Source: a virus. Taken from it: 34,126 bases of DNA. A program made the position numbers and the translations under genes. Below, one piece after another: positions 14,538 through 23,647 of the stretch. Where the stretch lies: the IMG/VR virus record IMGVR_UViG_3300042923_001783, positions 1-34,126 of that record; one strand, given 5' to 3'. Within the stretch, counting starts at the first letter, position 1; each line of letters begins with the position of its first letter. Below the pieces are notes generated by a model. That model saw only the letters and a program-made list of their open reading frames with translations. It searched no databases and had not been told where the DNA came from.

Positions 14538-14804
14538 ATGTCTAAGATTACTTTGCCTGCGGCCCGCAGCTTAAACCGCCGGGAACGAAAAGCGCTCAAA
14601 GTTGCCGGGGCCGACCCGCAGTTTCGCCCGGATGGCGCGACTATTGCCGAAATCAATGACCGGATCGTCGAGTTTATCAGTAAGGAAGTGTACCACATTG
14701 ACGGTCCGGAATTTGACGAGGTGCCTTACGCCGATTTAATCGCGTTGGCCGACAAGACCTACCGGCTGACCTATGCTCTGGCTGACGACGTAAAAAACTT
14801 GTAA
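14538..14804 (+). CDS. Tail assembly chaperone, short form (G-like)
   Basis: 88 residues with AAGGAGG upstream. It is small and helical after an N-terminal basic part, in the usual place between tube and tape measure genes. Such proteins coat the tape measure during tail assembly and are not in the virion. Its last codons contain A-AAA-AAC in the correct phase, so part of the ribosomes should shift back one base and make a longer G-T form ending at 15130. The zero-frame stop is two codons past the heptamer. Confidence 0.85.
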   Translation: MSKITLPAARSLNRRERKALKVAGADPQFRPDGATIAEINDRIVEFISKEVYHIDGPEFDEVPYADLIALADKTYRLTYALADDVKNL

Positions 14805-14833
14805 GCGTCTGGCAGTGGCATGCTGACGGACGC
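14792..14833 (+). other. Programmed -1 frameshift signal
   Basis: The heptamer A AAA AAC (14792-14798) fits X-XXY-YYZ in the zero frame. A stem begins after a 6-base spacer: GCGTC (14805-14809) pairs with GACGC (14829-14833), with an inner CAG/CTG pair. The -1 frame is open from the slip site to 15130. All parts match the lambda G/GT arrangement. Confidence 0.85.
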
Positions 14834-15130
14834 GCTGACTACTGCAAGGACTGTACGCTCTTGATGAAAAACACCGACTGCGACACCTGCGAGGGCCGGC
14901 AGCCGGCGGTAACCGAAGTAAACCGGCCGGCCTGGACCTTTTGGACCTTAGTGTCCACCCAGTGGCGGGTGGGAATGAGCGGTCCTGTAGGGCTAGACTA
15001 TGGAGCTATCGAGCAACTAGCCCGGCTGTATGAAATCAACTTGACGCCGGGAGTGATGACCAAGCTCCGGACGCTGGAAGCCTTGGTCTTAAAAAAGGCT
15101 TGGGAAACTTCCGGCGGAAAGGGGCGATAA
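14798..15130 (+). CDS. Tail assembly chaperone, T part (made by -1 frameshift)
   Basis: Read in the -1 frame from the slip site, this adds 110 residues to the first 87 of the short form (197 in all). The added part begins LVSVWQWHADGRADYCKDC and carries a C-x2-C...C-x2-C set (YCKDC, then DCDTC), which looks like a zinc knuckle. The T part normally contacts the tape measure or tube protein. A TTG at 14861 could be called as a separate start, but that would cut off the first CxxC pair and leave the frameshift unexplained. It ends 3 bases before the tape measure ATG. Confidence 0.8.
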   Translation, partial: LVSVWQWHADGRADYCKDCTLLMKNTDCDTCEGRQPAVTEVNRPAWTFWTLVSTQWRVGMSGPVGLDYGAIEQLARLYEINLTPGVMTKLRTLEALVLKKAWETSGGKGR

Positions 15131-15133
15131 AAG

Positions 15134-17866
15134 ATGGCGGCCAGTAATATTGTACAAATCATTATCCAAGCGATGGATTCCGCGTCCAATGTGTTTAAGA
15201 CCATTGGCGACAACTCGGGCCGGATGGGCGACAGCGTCAGCACCGCCATGGACAAGACAACCAAAGACATTGCCAAGGCCCAGACGGCAGTAATCGGTCT
15301 TAAGGACAACATGATCAGTTCCATTGGCAGCATTAAAGGCTTAATTGCTAATTTTGGCATGGTAGGCATTGGCGCCTCCATTGTCTCTGCCGCCCAAAGC
15401 TGGTCGGATGCGGTATTTAATCTCCGCCGGGTGATCGGCGGTACGGCGGAAGATGCCAGTAAGCTCTTAGCCATCGGCAAATATGCCGGTGTGGGCATCG
15501 ATGAGGCTGCCGGATATTTTGCCAAGCTAGGCAAGGCGGTATCGGCCGCTAAGGACCAAATGCAAAAAGCCGCCGCCGAGGGCAAACGGTCTGATGATAT
15601 GTTTTCGCGCCTGGGGCTGTCATTTGACCAGGTCAACAACAAAAATGTCAGTGAGGTATTCAGCCTGGTCGCCGATAAAATGCGGAACATGGCTGACGGA
15701 GCCGACAAGGACCGTGTCGCCATGGAACTGTTTGGCGAGACGGGCCTGAAGGTTGCCGGCATGCTCAACTTGTCTAGGCAAGAGATAGAGGCGATTACGG
15801 AAAAGGCGAAAGAAAGCGGCCTGATTGTCAGCAATGAGACGGTGGAAGGCTGGCGCAAACTGACACGGGAAATGAAATCGGTCATCGGCATCGGTACGAC
15901 ACTGGCCATCCAAATCGGCAACTCGCTATTGCCCGTTCTGCAGGATAAGGTGAGCACCTTAAAGGCCATAAGCGACCGCTATCGCGTCTTATCGCCCGAA
16001 ATGCAAAGAGCTATCGGTCTGACCGTAATTGCCACCGGCGAATTTAGCGCTTATCTCATTGGAGCCAAAGCCATCGCCGCGTTTGCTCCCGTCTTCGGCG
16101 CGTCCCTCTTAGGGCCGTGGGGTGTTGCGATTGCGGCCATCGGCCTGGCGATCAAAGCAGCCATGGATTACTTTAGCCTGCAGAACAAAGTGGAAAGCTA
16201 CAATCCCAAAGCGGTTGTGAAAAAGATTAAAGGACACTATTACAAGGAAGTCGAGTCAGAAACGCCTCCCAACTTCTTGGGCATGACCTTTAAGGGCACC
16301 CGCCTGCAGCCGCTTTCAGACGCCGAACTGGAAGAGCAGAAAAAATTCGAGCTTGATCCGGCCCAGTATAATGCGCAGAAGCTTCTGGATGATCTGAACA
16401 GGCTGAAGGAGCAGCCGACGACGCTGGCCGCGCCTTATATTGACAATAGCGCCGCTGTCCAGGCCGCCGAAATGGCTGCTGCAAAACTCGAACGGGCCAA
16501 CGCTCAGGCCGAGCAGCTTATGACCGATCTGGAGCGCCGGATTGCGGAAAACAGCGGCACTGCCTATGAAACCGGCATGGCCAAGATCACGGCGGAAGTC
16601 ACCCGCATGCAAAATCAGGTTACCCAGATCGGCAATGCCGGTGGCGACACCTCGGGTCTGGCGGATAAAATCACTCAGTACCAGCAGGCGGCCGCCGACA
16701 AGGTCCGCGAGACATGGCGGCAGGCATGGACGGATATCAAGAATCAGACCGCCCTGATTGGGGCGCAGCTTATCGGCGATAAAGCAGCCCAGGCCGAGGT
16801 CGAGTACCAAATTGAACTGGACAAAATCGCCAGGGAAAAGGATGCCCGCCTGAAGGCTATTGCGGTTGATGGGAACGACCAGGGAGCCAAGACGTCGGTG
16901 GACGAGTGGGCCAAGGGGCAGCAGAACCTCGCGGCTCAGAAGCGCGATACTGCCAAAACAGACGCGAAGCTGAAAGAATATCAGGACGCCCTTACCTACA
17001 ACTCCGTGCTGATGAATCTGGAAGGAAAAACCCGGCAAGAGGCCGATGCCCTTCGGCAGCAGGATTTGGCCGCTGAAATCGCTTATCTGCAGCAAAAGCT
17101 GCAGGAAACAAGCCTGAATGCCGAACAGCGGCTGGCTCTGCAAAAGAGCCTGAACGATGCCATGAACCAGCAGTATGAGCTGGACGCCATGAACTACGAC
17201 ACGGCGTTTTCCGCTGCCTTTCGCAATATCCAAAACCGGCAGATCAATTACGCTCAGACTGTTGAACAAACTTGGGACCAAGTCTATGCCAGCGCTCAGG
17301 GCAATCTAAACAAAATGGCCCTGGAAGGGCAAAGCGCGACCAAAGCGCTGGAAAATTTCTTTAAAGATATGGTTGAGAGCATTGAAAAGATGTTACTGAA
17401 AATGTGGGCAGATAAATATATCATGGGGCCGCTGCAGCAGTTATTTGGGCAGCTATTGGGAGTGCCAACGACAGATACGTCTGCGGCTTCTGGCGCAGGT
17501 TCACCCAAACAGTTAAGTTCAATTCCCAACAAGGCGGAGGCCAACCCAATCCAGGCGTTCGCCGCCGGGGGCCATAATCCCGGCGGCTGGTCCCTTGTCG
17601 GCGAGGAAGGCCCTGAGCTTGCCTATTTTGGCAACCCGGCCCATATTTATACCGCCAACCAAACCCAGGCCATGTTAACCCCAAGCGCCGCCTCTGCTGT
17701 TCCCAACGTCAACGTCACGGTCATCAACAAGACCGGTCAGAATGTGCAGGTTTCCCAGCAGGCGTCCTACGACCCGGCCACGCAATCGATGCTGCTGCAA
17801 ATGGTCATCGACGGTGTGCAGAACAATGTGGCCGGTTCGCGGGACTTCTTTTTTGGGAGGGGTTAA
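15134..17866 (+). CDS. Tail tape measure protein
   Basis: 910 residues. The N-terminal helix repeats (ASNVFKTIGDNSGRMGDSV onward) and the KLLAIGKYAGVGIDEAAGYF region are typical. A hydrophobic stretch lies near 290-340 (LTVIATGEFSAYLIGAKAIA; WGVAIAAIGLAIKAAM), and long alanine/glutamine-rich coiled coils run from about 430 to 720. The C-terminus has the glycine-rich PGGWSLVGEEGPELAYF segment common to siphovirus tape measures. The protein sets tail length and passes into the host with the DNA. It starts 3 bases after the chaperone stop; the spacing and RBS (AAAGGGGCGATAAAAG) support the ATG. Confidence 0.94.
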   Translation: MAASNIVQIIIQAMDSASNVFKTIGDNSGRMGDSVSTAMDKTTKDIAKAQTAVIGLKDNMISSIGSIKGLIANFGMVGIGASIVSAAQSWSDAVFNLRRVIGGTAEDASKLLAIGKYAGVGIDEAAGYFAKLGKAVSAAKDQMQKAAAEGKRSDDMFSRLGLSFDQVNNKNVSEVFSLVADKMRNMADGADKDRVAMELFGETGLKVAGMLNLSRQEIEAITEKAKESGLIVSNETVEGWRKLTREMKSVIGIGTTLAIQIGNSLLPVLQDKVSTLKAISDRYRVLSPEMQRAIGLTVIATGEFSAYLIGAKAIAAFAPVFGASLLGPWGVAIAAIGLAIKAAMDYFSLQNKVESYNPKAVVKKIKGHYYKEVESETPPNFLGMTFKGTRLQPLSDAELEEQKKFELDPAQYNAQKLLDDLNRLKEQPTTLAAPYIDNSAAVQAAEMAAAKLERANAQAEQLMTDLERRIAENSGTAYETGMAKITAEVTRMQNQVTQIGNAGGDTSGLADKITQYQQAAADKVRETWRQAWTDIKNQTALIGAQLIGDKAAQAEVEYQIELDKIAREKDARLKAIAVDGNDQGAKTSVDEWAKGQQNLAAQKRDTAKTDAKLKEYQDALTYNSVLMNLEGKTRQEADALRQQDLAAEIAYLQQKLQETSLNAEQRLALQKSLNDAMNQQYELDAMNYDTAFSAAFRNIQNRQINYAQTVEQTWDQVYASAQGNLNKMALEGQSATKALENFFKDMVESIEKMLLKMWADKYIMGPLQQLFGQLLGVPTTDTSAASGAGSPKQLSSIPNKAEANPIQAFAAGGHNPGGWSLVGEEGPELAYFGNPAHIYTANQTQAMLTPSAASAVPNVNVTVINKTGQNVQVSQQASYDPATQSMLLQMVIDGVQNNVAGSRDFFFGRG

Positions 17867-18205
17867 ATGAGCTATCCAAGATTTCCTATGATCTGTCCGC
17901 CGGCTTACCCGGCGGATGATGTTTATCCAGACAATAAAATCGCCTCACCAGTGGACGGGGGATACACCATCTCCCGTCCTCGCTATACCCGGACGCAAAT
18001 GGGTGGTGCCTACACCTGGCCGGCTATGCCGCATGCCGATTACCTACAATTTAAGGCGTTCGCGCAGGCCAATTACGCTCATATTTTTGTCTGGACCGAC
18101 CCCATTACAGGACAGCAAACGAACATGCAATTTACCGCTGTGCCCAAAGCCAGCATGGTATCACCGGGCTATTGGCATGTGGAAATAGCCATCATGGAGG
18201 CGTGA
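17867..18205 (+). CDS. Minor tail protein, distal tail (gpM-like)
   Basis: 112 residues, beta-rich, immediately after the tape measure gene (the ATG follows the TAA directly, with GGGAGGGG upstream). Pattern: SRPRYTRTQMGG...YLQFKAFAQANYAHIFVWTDPITGQ...YWHVEIAIMEA, which fits the lambda gpM family of small ring proteins at the tail end. The next gene is gpL-like, giving the expected M-L order. Confidence 0.75.
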   Translation: MSYPRFPMICPPAYPADDVYPDNKIASPVDGGYTISRPRYTRTQMGGAYTWPAMPHADYLQFKAFAQANYAHIFVWTDPITGQQTNMQFTAVPKASMVSPGYWHVEIAIMEA

Positions 18206-18209
18206 TAAT

Positions 18210-18833
18210 ATGCCGTTAGCATTTTCGAGTGTCGGCCTGATTGAAAAGAACAAGCTGGCTAATGACCTGCCGTGGATCGTGCTGGTGGAGCTTCAACTGC
18301 CAAATGGCGAGAGTGTCCATCTGGCGAAGAACAACGAGACGATAAGCTGGAACGGCGTTGCATGGGAACCCATTCCCATGCTGCTGTCGGACACCACCCA
18401 GGACATGAAGGCCATGAGTACTTTCACGATTCAGGTTTCTAATGTGAGCGGTGCGGTGCAGGCTTATTTGGAAGAATACAATGGCTTGACTGATTGCACC
18501 GTTATCATTCGACTGGTTCATGCAGCACACCTCAATGCCCCAGCGCCGGAAATCGAAGAGCAGTTCACCATCCAAAAAACCGCTTATGACGAGGAATGGG
18601 TCACCTTTACGCTTGGCTCCGACTTCTGGCTGTTTTTCCGGGCACTCGCCGATCGCTATTTGCCGGATTTTTGCTGCTGGAAGTACGGTTCAATCAAGTG
18701 CGGCGTGCCGGCGGCGACACTGGCTAAATATCCGGCCTGCCACCACACGCTGGCCGACTGCAAGCAGCGCGGCAACTCCCTGCGATTTGGCGGCTGTCCG
18801 GGAATGGGGGGCTTTTATGCATCGAATATCTGA
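18210..18833 (+). CDS. Minor tail protein L, probable iron-sulfur protein
   Basis: 207 residues. The N-terminal beta domain (PWIVLVELQLPNGESVHLAKN, then WEPIPMLLSDTTQDMKAMSTFT) is followed by a C-terminal cysteine domain: CC at 155-156, C164, C177, C184 and C196 in FCCWKYGSIKCG...ACHHTLADCK..GN..RFGGCPG. This pattern matches lambda gpL, whose C-terminal cysteines hold a 4Fe-4S cluster. It belongs to the tail tip ring below the tape measure. The 3' end overlaps the NlpC/P60 gene by 17 bases. Confidence 0.87.
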   Translation: MPLAFSSVGLIEKNKLANDLPWIVLVELQLPNGESVHLAKNNETISWNGVAWEPIPMLLSDTTQDMKAMSTFTIQVSNVSGAVQAYLEEYNGLTDCTVIIRLVHAAHLNAPAPEIEEQFTIQKTAYDEEWVTFTLGSDFWLFFRALADRYLPDFCCWKYGSIKCGVPAATLAKYPACHHTLADCKQRGNSLRFGGCPGMGGFYASNI

Positions 18834-19197
18834 CCTGGTGGGCAAACCCTTCCGTGACGATGCCATCGGGCCGGACGCTTATTGCTGCTGGGGACTGGCT
18901 GTGGAGGTGTTTCGCCGGTTTAACATTTTCCTGCCGGATTACCGGGCCAATTGTACTTCGGTCGCCGGCGGGGTTACAGCAAAGCGTGAACAGTGGGTGC
19001 GGTGCGAGAGTGACATACCGGCGCCGGCACTCATGGTTTTTACCACGGCCGGAATCTGCGATCACGTTGGCGTTTACCTTGGCGGCGGGAAATTCATTCA
19101 CGCCCACGAAACGGGCGGTGTGAGCGTCGTCCCGATCAATCACATCTTCTGGAAGAAGCGGATTGAAGGCTGTTATCGACCGGGGTGGTTGCCATGA
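18817..19197 (+). CDS. Tail tip NlpC/P60 peptidase (gpK-like)
   Basis: 126 residues. Catalytic residues of the C40 family are visible: Cys24 in YCCWGLAVE, His83 in CDHVGVYLGGG and probably His95 in FIHAH. It likely cuts peptidoglycan cross-links during DNA entry or helps tail tip maturation. It lacks the N-terminal Mov34/JAB part found in lambda gpK, so it is the short form. ATG 18817 follows GGGGGG; longer in-frame readings lie inside gene L. The stop overlaps the next ATG (ATGA). Confidence 0.87.
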   Translation: MHRISDLVGKPFRDDAIGPDAYCCWGLAVEVFRRFNIFLPDYRANCTSVAGGVTAKREQWVRCESDIPAPALMVFTTAGICDHVGVYLGGGKFIHAHETGGVSVVPINHIFWKKRIEGCYRPGWLP

Positions 19198-22100
19198 AGC
19201 TGATCTTTGTCCGCAATCCCATTGCGCCGGACACGCGGGACATACGGCAGGTGGAGACGAAGGCAACGGTTGCCGATCACATTACACCCATCCTGCGAGA
19301 GTGGCCCGGCACGGATTTTACCGTCAGCATTAACGGGCACTTGCTGGAGAAAGAGGAATGGGACACTCTGGTTCCTGGCGACGACGACAGTGTCGTGGTG
19401 CATCCCGTGCTGGCCAAGGGCCTCTCAAACTTCTTCCGGGCGATTGTCAGCGTGGCCCTCATGAGTTATGTCGGCGGCGTGTTCGGTAAGTTGGGCGGCA
19501 ATTCTTTTTGGAAATCCGTATTCACCGCCGTTGGTCAATATGTCGGCGGCCGTATCGCTAATGCCATTTTGCCGCCGCCGAAACAGGAAGAGCAGCAGCA
19601 GTCGAGCACCTACGGCTGGAGCGGCCCTCGTCCCACCGACAGGCCGGGAACGCCGGTGGCAAAAACTTATGGCACGGTGCGGGTGGCCCCGGTCCTCTTG
19701 GCCCGGCATGTTACCTCCGACGGAAGCAACCAGTACCTGAACCTTTTATATTCGGGCGGCGAAGGCCCGGTCGATGCTATAAACAACATCTTCATCGACG
19801 GCAACCCCATCGGCAACTATGTGCATGTTAGTTACGATATCCGGCTGGGTACGAATGACCAGATGCCGATTGCCAACTTCAATGATACCGTTACCGATTA
19901 TCAGCTTGGCTACGAGCTAAATACCGAGGGCGACTGGGCCACTGAGCAAACGGTTGGGACCGCTGTGCAGGGCTTGCAGATTACCGTGCAGTTTCCGTAT
20001 GGTTTAGCCCGGATTAAAGATGATGGCGGTTTGAACACAGCCTCGGTCACCGTGGCGGCCCAGTACCGGCGGGTCGAAGACGACATCTGGCAAGAGTGGC
20101 CGTTAACGAATGGCGGTGTTACGTCTGACGCCAAAAACACGTCGATCTGGACGACCTATCGCCTGGACAACCTGCCGCCGGGGCAATATGTGGTACGGGT
20201 GCGCTGCGCTAAAAAGTCCGGCACGTCAGCGCGCGATATCACTCGGGTTTTTTGGACCATGCTGTCAACTATTCTCCATGATGATTTCGCTTATCCCAAC
20301 CGTGTTTTAGTCGGTATCCGGGCGCTGGCCACCAATCAACTGAGCAACTCCGATCCCGTTGTAACCTGGGAACAGACACGCTCGACCGTTTATGTTTGGA
20401 ATCCTCATACCAGCCAGTATGAACAAAAACGCGCCTCCAACCCGTATTGGGCCTCTTATGATCTCATCCACCAGTGCAAGTATCTCATGAACATTAACAC
20501 CGGCCAGTATGAGTACTGCGTCGACGGCAACCCGGCCAGTCGGATTGACTACAGCGCCTTTGCCGCTGCGGCCGATTATGCCGACCAGCGACTGGAAAAC
20601 GGCGATTACCGCTTCAGTCTTAACATTTATCTATCGGAAAACCTGAGCTTCTGGGATGCTCTGGCGCGGTTCTCCATCGTGGGCCGGGGCGTGATTATCC
20701 CCAAAGGCACCCTGTATTCTTGTATTTGCGACCGGCCAAGCGAGCCGGTGCAACTGTTCACGGTCGGCAACATTATCGCCAAGTCGTTTAAGGGCGAGTT
20801 TCAATCGACCAAAGACCGGGCCACCAGTGTGGAAGTCACTTTCTACAATAAACAAAAGGACTATTCGGCCGATCAGGCGATCTACTATGGCCCGAATTAC
20901 GAAGCAACCGGCGTGGTCGCCAATCCGGTACAAACCACCTATTACGGCATTACCGACTACAAGCACGCCTATATGGAGGCGGCCTATTTGTCCCGGTGCA
21001 ACCAGTATTTAATCCGCACGGAGCACTGGGATGCCGATATCGACGCCATGGCCTGCACCCTCGGTGATGTGGTCGACCTGCAGCACGACATTCCCCGGTG
21101 GGGAGATGCCGGCGGCCGGATTGTGAGTGCCACCGAAACCACGGTTACATTGGACAAACCGGTCACATTGCTAACCCGGTATTCCTATGCCATCAAAATC
21201 CGGCTGTACACTGATCAGATTATCCAAGTGCCCGTGCGTGGCTACGCGCAGGATACCACCACCAGCATCTTGACGGTGACCGCGCCGTTTCCGGTCGTGC
21301 CACAGAAATATGATATCTACGCGTTCGGCCGTTCAAACATTGTCACCAAGCCATTTAAAATCGTAAACATTGCCAAGAGCGGCAATCAGATGGTGAAGAT
21401 CACCGGCGTTGAGTACATTGAAGCCGTGTATGAAGAAACCCTTGATGCGCCGGTCTTGCAGTACAGCGGCTATGAGCGCTCACCGATAGAAGTCAGCGCG
21501 GTAAGCGTCAATCAGGAAACCTACCTACAGCCGGACGGGGGCATGGTTTCTATCATTCATGTTTCCTGGCCTGTTCCGAACAACTATGTACAGGGTTATT
21601 CCGTCTGGTACAGCAGTGACGGCGGCAGTACCTGGCTGCTATGGGAAGCCGGCATTCGCTCGGCCGGCACCATCATTACGGGCGTAAAGGCGCTGACTAG
21701 CTATCTGGTAAAGGTTTCGACGATCAATGACATCGGCTTGGTGTCGCCCGGCATAGTGTCCGATCCTCTCTATATAAGCGGCAAAACTACGCCGCCGGCG
21801 AATGTGGAGGGCTTTACCTACCGGGCAGTCACCGGCGGTTTTCTGCTTTCCTGGAAAGCCAATGCCGAAATGGACCTGGGCGGGTACAACGTGTACCAGG
21901 GCGCAAACAACGCTCCCATGGCGTCCAGTGTCTTGATTGCCGAGCGGATTATGAGCACTAGCCTGTTTGTGCCTATCGCCCAGGCGGGGTTATATGCCTT
22001 TCACATCGTGGCCATCGACGGCAGCGGCAATGCATCGGACGCACCGGCTACCATCCTGGCCTCCTTTGCTGTGCCGCCTGATATAACCGGATTTGACGTT

Positions 22101-23159
22101 GTGCGGATTGGCGATCATTTGGATTTTCGTTGGCAGGCCATTGCCGGGGCGACGTATACCTATGAAATCCGCCGGGGAGCCAACTGGAATGTGGGGCAGC
22201 GTATCGGTAAGACCACCAGCCCCTACTACAACTGCCTCTTTCCGACGCCGGGCGATCATAGCTTTTGGCTCAAAGCCATCGACGGCTATGGCAATTACAG
22301 CGTAAATGCGGTGAATGCCCGCGTCATCATTGTGGACGCCGGCAACCGAAATGCTGTTATCACCGTAGACCAGGTAGCTAATGGCTGGGCCGGGGCCTCG
22401 CTTAACACCTCTGTGCGGGACGGCGGACTGCAGCTTGCCGACGGCGTCGTCCGGGGCCAGCACATTGTCGCGGTCAATTTGCCTAAGTCGTTTACCGCCC
22501 GTAATACCATCCTGGCCGACATGGTCGGCGTGGCGCACACAGGAATCACCTGGGACAGCGCCGATTTCACCTGGGGTGACGTGGAGGCCCAAACGCCCTG
22601 GGAACCGGACGGGGACATCACCGGCATTACACTCGAACACCGGATTTCACTGTTTAAGGGGATACCGGAAAATATCATCGAATCCGTGCCGCTGGACGGG
22701 TCAGCAGCCGGTGACCGAGGCACACCCGCAAGGGAAGCTATAAACTTGACCTACGGCAGTGGGCGTTTTAGGCGGGGAGCCGTTATCCAGGACACGACGC
22801 AGCTCTCCTGGGATATCAACATACCTCCTATATATAATGTAGTCTTTTACGTAAGCGTGGCCGAGCCGATAGTTGATAACGTGGTGTACCTGACACTTGA
22901 AGGAGAGGGCGGCCGCTTGATGGCCGGCTATGATGTCGGCAAAGATGTGTTTTACCTGGAGGACCAGTTCGGCCGGCGCAATGAAGCAGCGGTGGACTAT
23001 AAGGACAGGGACTGGCTGACATTCGGCCTGGTGCAAACCCAGACAACAAGAAAACTGTATGTATATTCGTTCGGCGCAGATGCGGCGGGAAGTTCCATGG
23101 AGGCTTACGAGCCTGTGGGAAGATTAACGGCCGCTTTTTTGTACCCAAAATGTATTTAA
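19194..23159 (+). CDS. Tail tip / host specificity protein J with fused gpI-like N-terminus
   Basis: 1321 residues. Residues 1-75 look like the ubiquitin-like domain of gpI (MKLIFVRNP...TVSINGHLL...DDDSVVVHP), followed by a hydrophobic stretch near 80-145 (FFRAIVSVALMSYVGGVFG; VGQYVGGRIANAILPPP). The J core starts with YGWSGPRPTDRPGTPVAKTYGTVRVAP near 145. Fibronectin type III-like domains lie near 763-860, 867-955 and 961-1055 (SWPVPNNYVQGYSVWYSSDGG; FLLSWKANAEMDLGGYNVY). The C-terminal 250 residues are a separate beta-rich domain. It forms the central tip and probably contacts the receptor or opens the envelope. The ATG at 19194 overlaps the previous stop; an upstream GTG at 19185 is possible but lacks an RBS. 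Confidence 0.92.
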   Translation: MKLIFVRNPIAPDTRDIRQVETKATVADHITPILREWPGTDFTVSINGHLLEKEEWDTLVPGDDDSVVVHPVLAKGLSNFFRAIVSVALMSYVGGVFGKLGGNSFWKSVFTAVGQYVGGRIANAILPPPKQEEQQQSSTYGWSGPRPTDRPGTPVAKTYGTVRVAPVLLARHVTSDGSNQYLNLLYSGGEGPVDAINNIFIDGNPIGNYVHVSYDIRLGTNDQMPIANFNDTVTDYQLGYELNTEGDWATEQTVGTAVQGLQITVQFPYGLARIKDDGGLNTASVTVAAQYRRVEDDIWQEWPLTNGGVTSDAKNTSIWTTYRLDNLPPGQYVVRVRCAKKSGTSARDITRVFWTMLSTILHDDFAYPNRVLVGIRALATNQLSNSDPVVTWEQTRSTVYVWNPHTSQYEQKRASNPYWASYDLIHQCKYLMNINTGQYEYCVDGNPASRIDYSAFAAAADYADQRLENGDYRFSLNIYLSENLSFWDALARFSIVGRGVIIPKGTLYSCICDRPSEPVQLFTVGNIIAKSFKGEFQSTKDRATSVEVTFYNKQKDYSADQAIYYGPNYEATGVVANPVQTTYYGITDYKHAYMEAAYLSRCNQYLIRTEHWDADIDAMACTLGDVVDLQHDIPRWGDAGGRIVSATETTVTLDKPVTLLTRYSYAIKIRLYTDQIIQVPVRGYAQDTTTSILTVTAPFPVVPQKYDIYAFGRSNIVTKPFKIVNIAKSGNQMVKITGVEYIEAVYEETLDAPVLQYSGYERSPIEVSAVSVNQETYLQPDGGMVSIIHVSWPVPNNYVQGYSVWYSSDGGSTWLLWEAGIRSAGTIITGVKALTSYLVKVSTINDIGLVSPGIVSDPLYISGKTTPPANVEGFTYRAVTGGFLLSWKANAEMDLGGYNVYQGANNAPMASSVLIAERIMSTSLFVPIAQAGLYAFHIVAIDGSGNASDAPATILASFAVPPDITGFDVVRIGDHLDFRWQAIAGATYTYEIRRGANWNVGQRIGKTTSPYYNCLFPTPGDHSFWLKAIDGYGNYSVNAVNARVIIVDAGNRNAVITVDQVANGWAGASLNTSVRDGGLQLADGVVRGQHIVAVNLPKSFTARNTILADMVGVAHTGITWDSADFTWGDVEAQTPWEPDGDITGITLEHRISLFKGIPENIIESVPLDGSAAGDRGTPAREAINLTYGSGRFRRGAVIQDTTQLSWDINIPPIYNVVFYVSVAEPIVDNVVYLTLEGEGGRLMAGYDVGKDVFYLEDQFGRRNEAAVDYKDRDWLTFGLVQTQTTRKLYVYSFGADAAGSSMEAYEPVGRLTAAFLYPKCI

Positions 23160-23175
23160 CAAGCAGGAGGTCCTT

Positions 23176-23622
23176 ATGAAAATTAACGAGGTAAAAGTAA
23201 AGGGCAGCTTGACGCTGACCCTTCACAAAGCGGACGGTGGGGTGGAGGTGCGTCGCAAAGATAATATTATCGTGAGTACCGGCTTTGACGCCATTTGCGA
23301 CAGCTTGGGCAAAACCAGCGGCCGTCCGGCTGCCTTTGGCCATATCGCCCTTGGAACCGGCACGGATGCTCCGGCGCTTAGTCAGACGGCACTGATTAGC
23401 GAAATTGCCCGACAGGCTGCTACCTATGCGCATGTGGCCGGGACGCAGGTTATGACGTTCAGTTCCACCTTTCTACCTGGCGCCGCCACCGGAGCAATCA
23501 CGGAAGCGGGCGTCTTTAATGCGGCCAGTGCTGGAACCATGCTGGATCGGGTACTCTTCAATGTCATTAATAAGGGCGAGAATGATACCCTGACGGCACA
23601 ATTCCAGTTTACGTTGAGCTAA
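23176..23622 (+). CDS. Phage tail-associated protein, 148 residues
   Basis: Strong GCAGGAGG site. Beta-rich small protein with KGSLTLTLHKADGGVEVRRKDNIIV followed by FGHIALGTGTDAPALSQTALISEI and ITEAGVFNA. This layout is common in conserved proteins coded between J and the fibre genes in siphoviruses and Mu-like phages. It probably forms part of the baseplate or fibre base. No enzymatic motif. The family is recognised only by general pattern. Confidence 0.72.
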   Translation: MKINEVKVKGSLTLTLHKADGGVEVRRKDNIIVSTGFDAICDSLGKTSGRPAAFGHIALGTGTDAPALSQTALISEIARQAATYAHVAGTQVMTFSSTFLPGAATGAITEAGVFNAASAGTMLDRVLFNVINKGENDTLTAQFQFTLS

Positions 23623-23647
23623 TTCTTGAGACGGGGAGGAAGAGACA

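Noticed and set aside
14998-15969. Long open frame (323 codons) on the minus strand
   Set aside because: It lies wholly opposite the tape measure and chaperone genes, has a low-complexity serine/leucine product, and has no ribosome binding site. It is an antisense shadow of high-GC coding sequence.
16316-17281. Second long minus-strand open frame (321 codons)
   Set aside because: Opposite the coiled-coil part of the tape measure gene; leucine-rich shadow with no start signal or homologous pattern.
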